A stretch of 14,311 nucleotides of DNA, from NCBI GenBank assembly GCA_934591725.1, contig CAKTPR010000057.1, forward strand, positions 1 through 14,311, given 5' to 3'. The position numbers and the translations under genes are program-made. Of the stretch, positions 14,027 through 14,311 are shown in pieces. A model generated the notes under the pieces. That model was given only the letters and a program-made list of their open reading frames with translations, was not told where the DNA came from and did no database searches. Origin of the DNA: an uncultured Oscillospiraceae bacterium. GTDB lineage: Bacteria; Bacillota; Clostridia; Oscillospirales; Oscillospiraceae. The first letter of the stretch is position 1. Each line of letters opens with the position of its first letter.

Positions 14027-14311
14027 ATGATCTACGACGTAATAGTTATCGGCGGCGGCCCTGCGGGGCTCACCGCGGCAACATATATAAGGCGCGCAGG
14101 CAAGAGCGTGCTGGTCATCGAGAAGTCCGCATTCGGCGGGCAGATCACGCGCAGCAGCAATGTTGAAAACTTCCCCGGCTACATCTCCGTCAGCGGCGCG
14201 CAGATAGGCGACATGCTGCTGGAGCAGGCGATGAACCAGGGCGCGGAGGTCGAGCTTGAGGAGGTCGTGTCCGTGGCCGCCGAGGGCGAGGAAAAGACAG
14301 TGGTCTGCGCA
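14027..14311 (+). CDS. trxB: Thioredoxin reductase, N-terminal part (runs off the window)
   Basis: The first 95 codons are present, without a stop. The sequence shows the FAD-binding VIVIGGGPAGLTAATYIRRAG at 6-26 (GxGxxG at 9-14), FGGQI and VENFPGY, which are typical of NADPH-thioredoxin reductases; the CxxC redox centre would lie beyond the window. I chose ATG 14027, with GAGG 10 nt upstream; the ATG at 14021 has only 4 nt of spacing. It is 70 bp after nrdD, across a moderate terminator. The location suggests that it reduces the redoxin domain fused to NrdD. Confidence 0.92.
   Translation, partial: MIYDVIVIGGGPAGLTAATYIRRAGKSVLVIEKSAFGGQITRSSNVENFPGYISVSGAQIGDMLLEQAMNQGAEVELEEVVSVAAEGEEKTVVCA

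Noticed and set aside
1..14311. CRISPR arrays, tRNA or rRNA genes, insertion sequences
   Set aside because: No regularly spaced repeats, no cloverleaf or rRNA signatures and no transposase or integrase frames were seen by reading.

Overview
The window looks like chromosomal DNA from a GC-rich, anaerobic, low-motility-of-genes Firmicute of the class Clostridia (Oscillospirales/Ruminococcaceae-like is my best guess). The reasons are the oxygen-sensitive class III ribonucleotide reductase, strong AGGAGG-type ribosome binding sites with two TTG starts, sigma-A promoters with TATAAT boxes, a clostridial UgpC/MsmX-type ATPase, YloU/FakA, and an M14 peptidoglycan endopeptidase of the kind used in sporulating Firmicutes. 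The species assignment is inference; there is no rRNA or tRNA here.

Layout from left to right. Positions 1-187 hold a cluster of perfect inverted repeats and no gene I can name. 188-1465 (-) is a peptidoglycan-binding/LysM/M14 endopeptidase. A divergent gap (1466-1786) carries a promoter and long leader for a shared sugar-ABC ATPase (ugpC/msmX, 1787-2971, +). A bidirectional terminator separates it from an HxlR-family regulator (3019-3345, -), whose promoter lies in a perfect 16-bp inverted repeat. Divergent from hxlR are three tightly packed genes (3550-5982, +): a metallo-beta-lactamase-like protein, a zinc-type macrodomain ADP-ribosyl hydrolase and a class M sirtuin (SirTM). A second bidirectional terminator (6057-6096) closes this block and the opposing operon yloU (Asp23) - fakA - Lar-like zinc ribbon (8423 back to 6112, -). 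Next is glmS (8599-10437, -). The 400-bp divergent gap carries glmS and nrdG promoters and two NrdR-box-like sites. It is followed by nrdG (10838-11533), an nrdD with a C-terminal redoxin domain (11560-13956), a terminator, and the start of trxB (14027 to the window end).

Two groups of genes appear to work together. First, the macrodomain/SirTM pair is a reversible protein ADP-ribosylation module. It lacks the GcvH-L and LplA2 partners of the described staphylococcal and streptococcal systems and has an HxlR regulator and a divergent MBL-like gene instead, so its substrate is open. Second, nrdG activates NrdD, and NrdD carries its own CPNC redoxin. With the thioredoxin reductase gene next door, this suggests an NADPH - TrxR - fused redoxin route for deoxynucleotide synthesis. 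The other genes are housekeeping: cell-wall precursor synthesis (GlmS), envelope/lipid functions (YloU, FakA) and sugar uptake energisation (UgpC).
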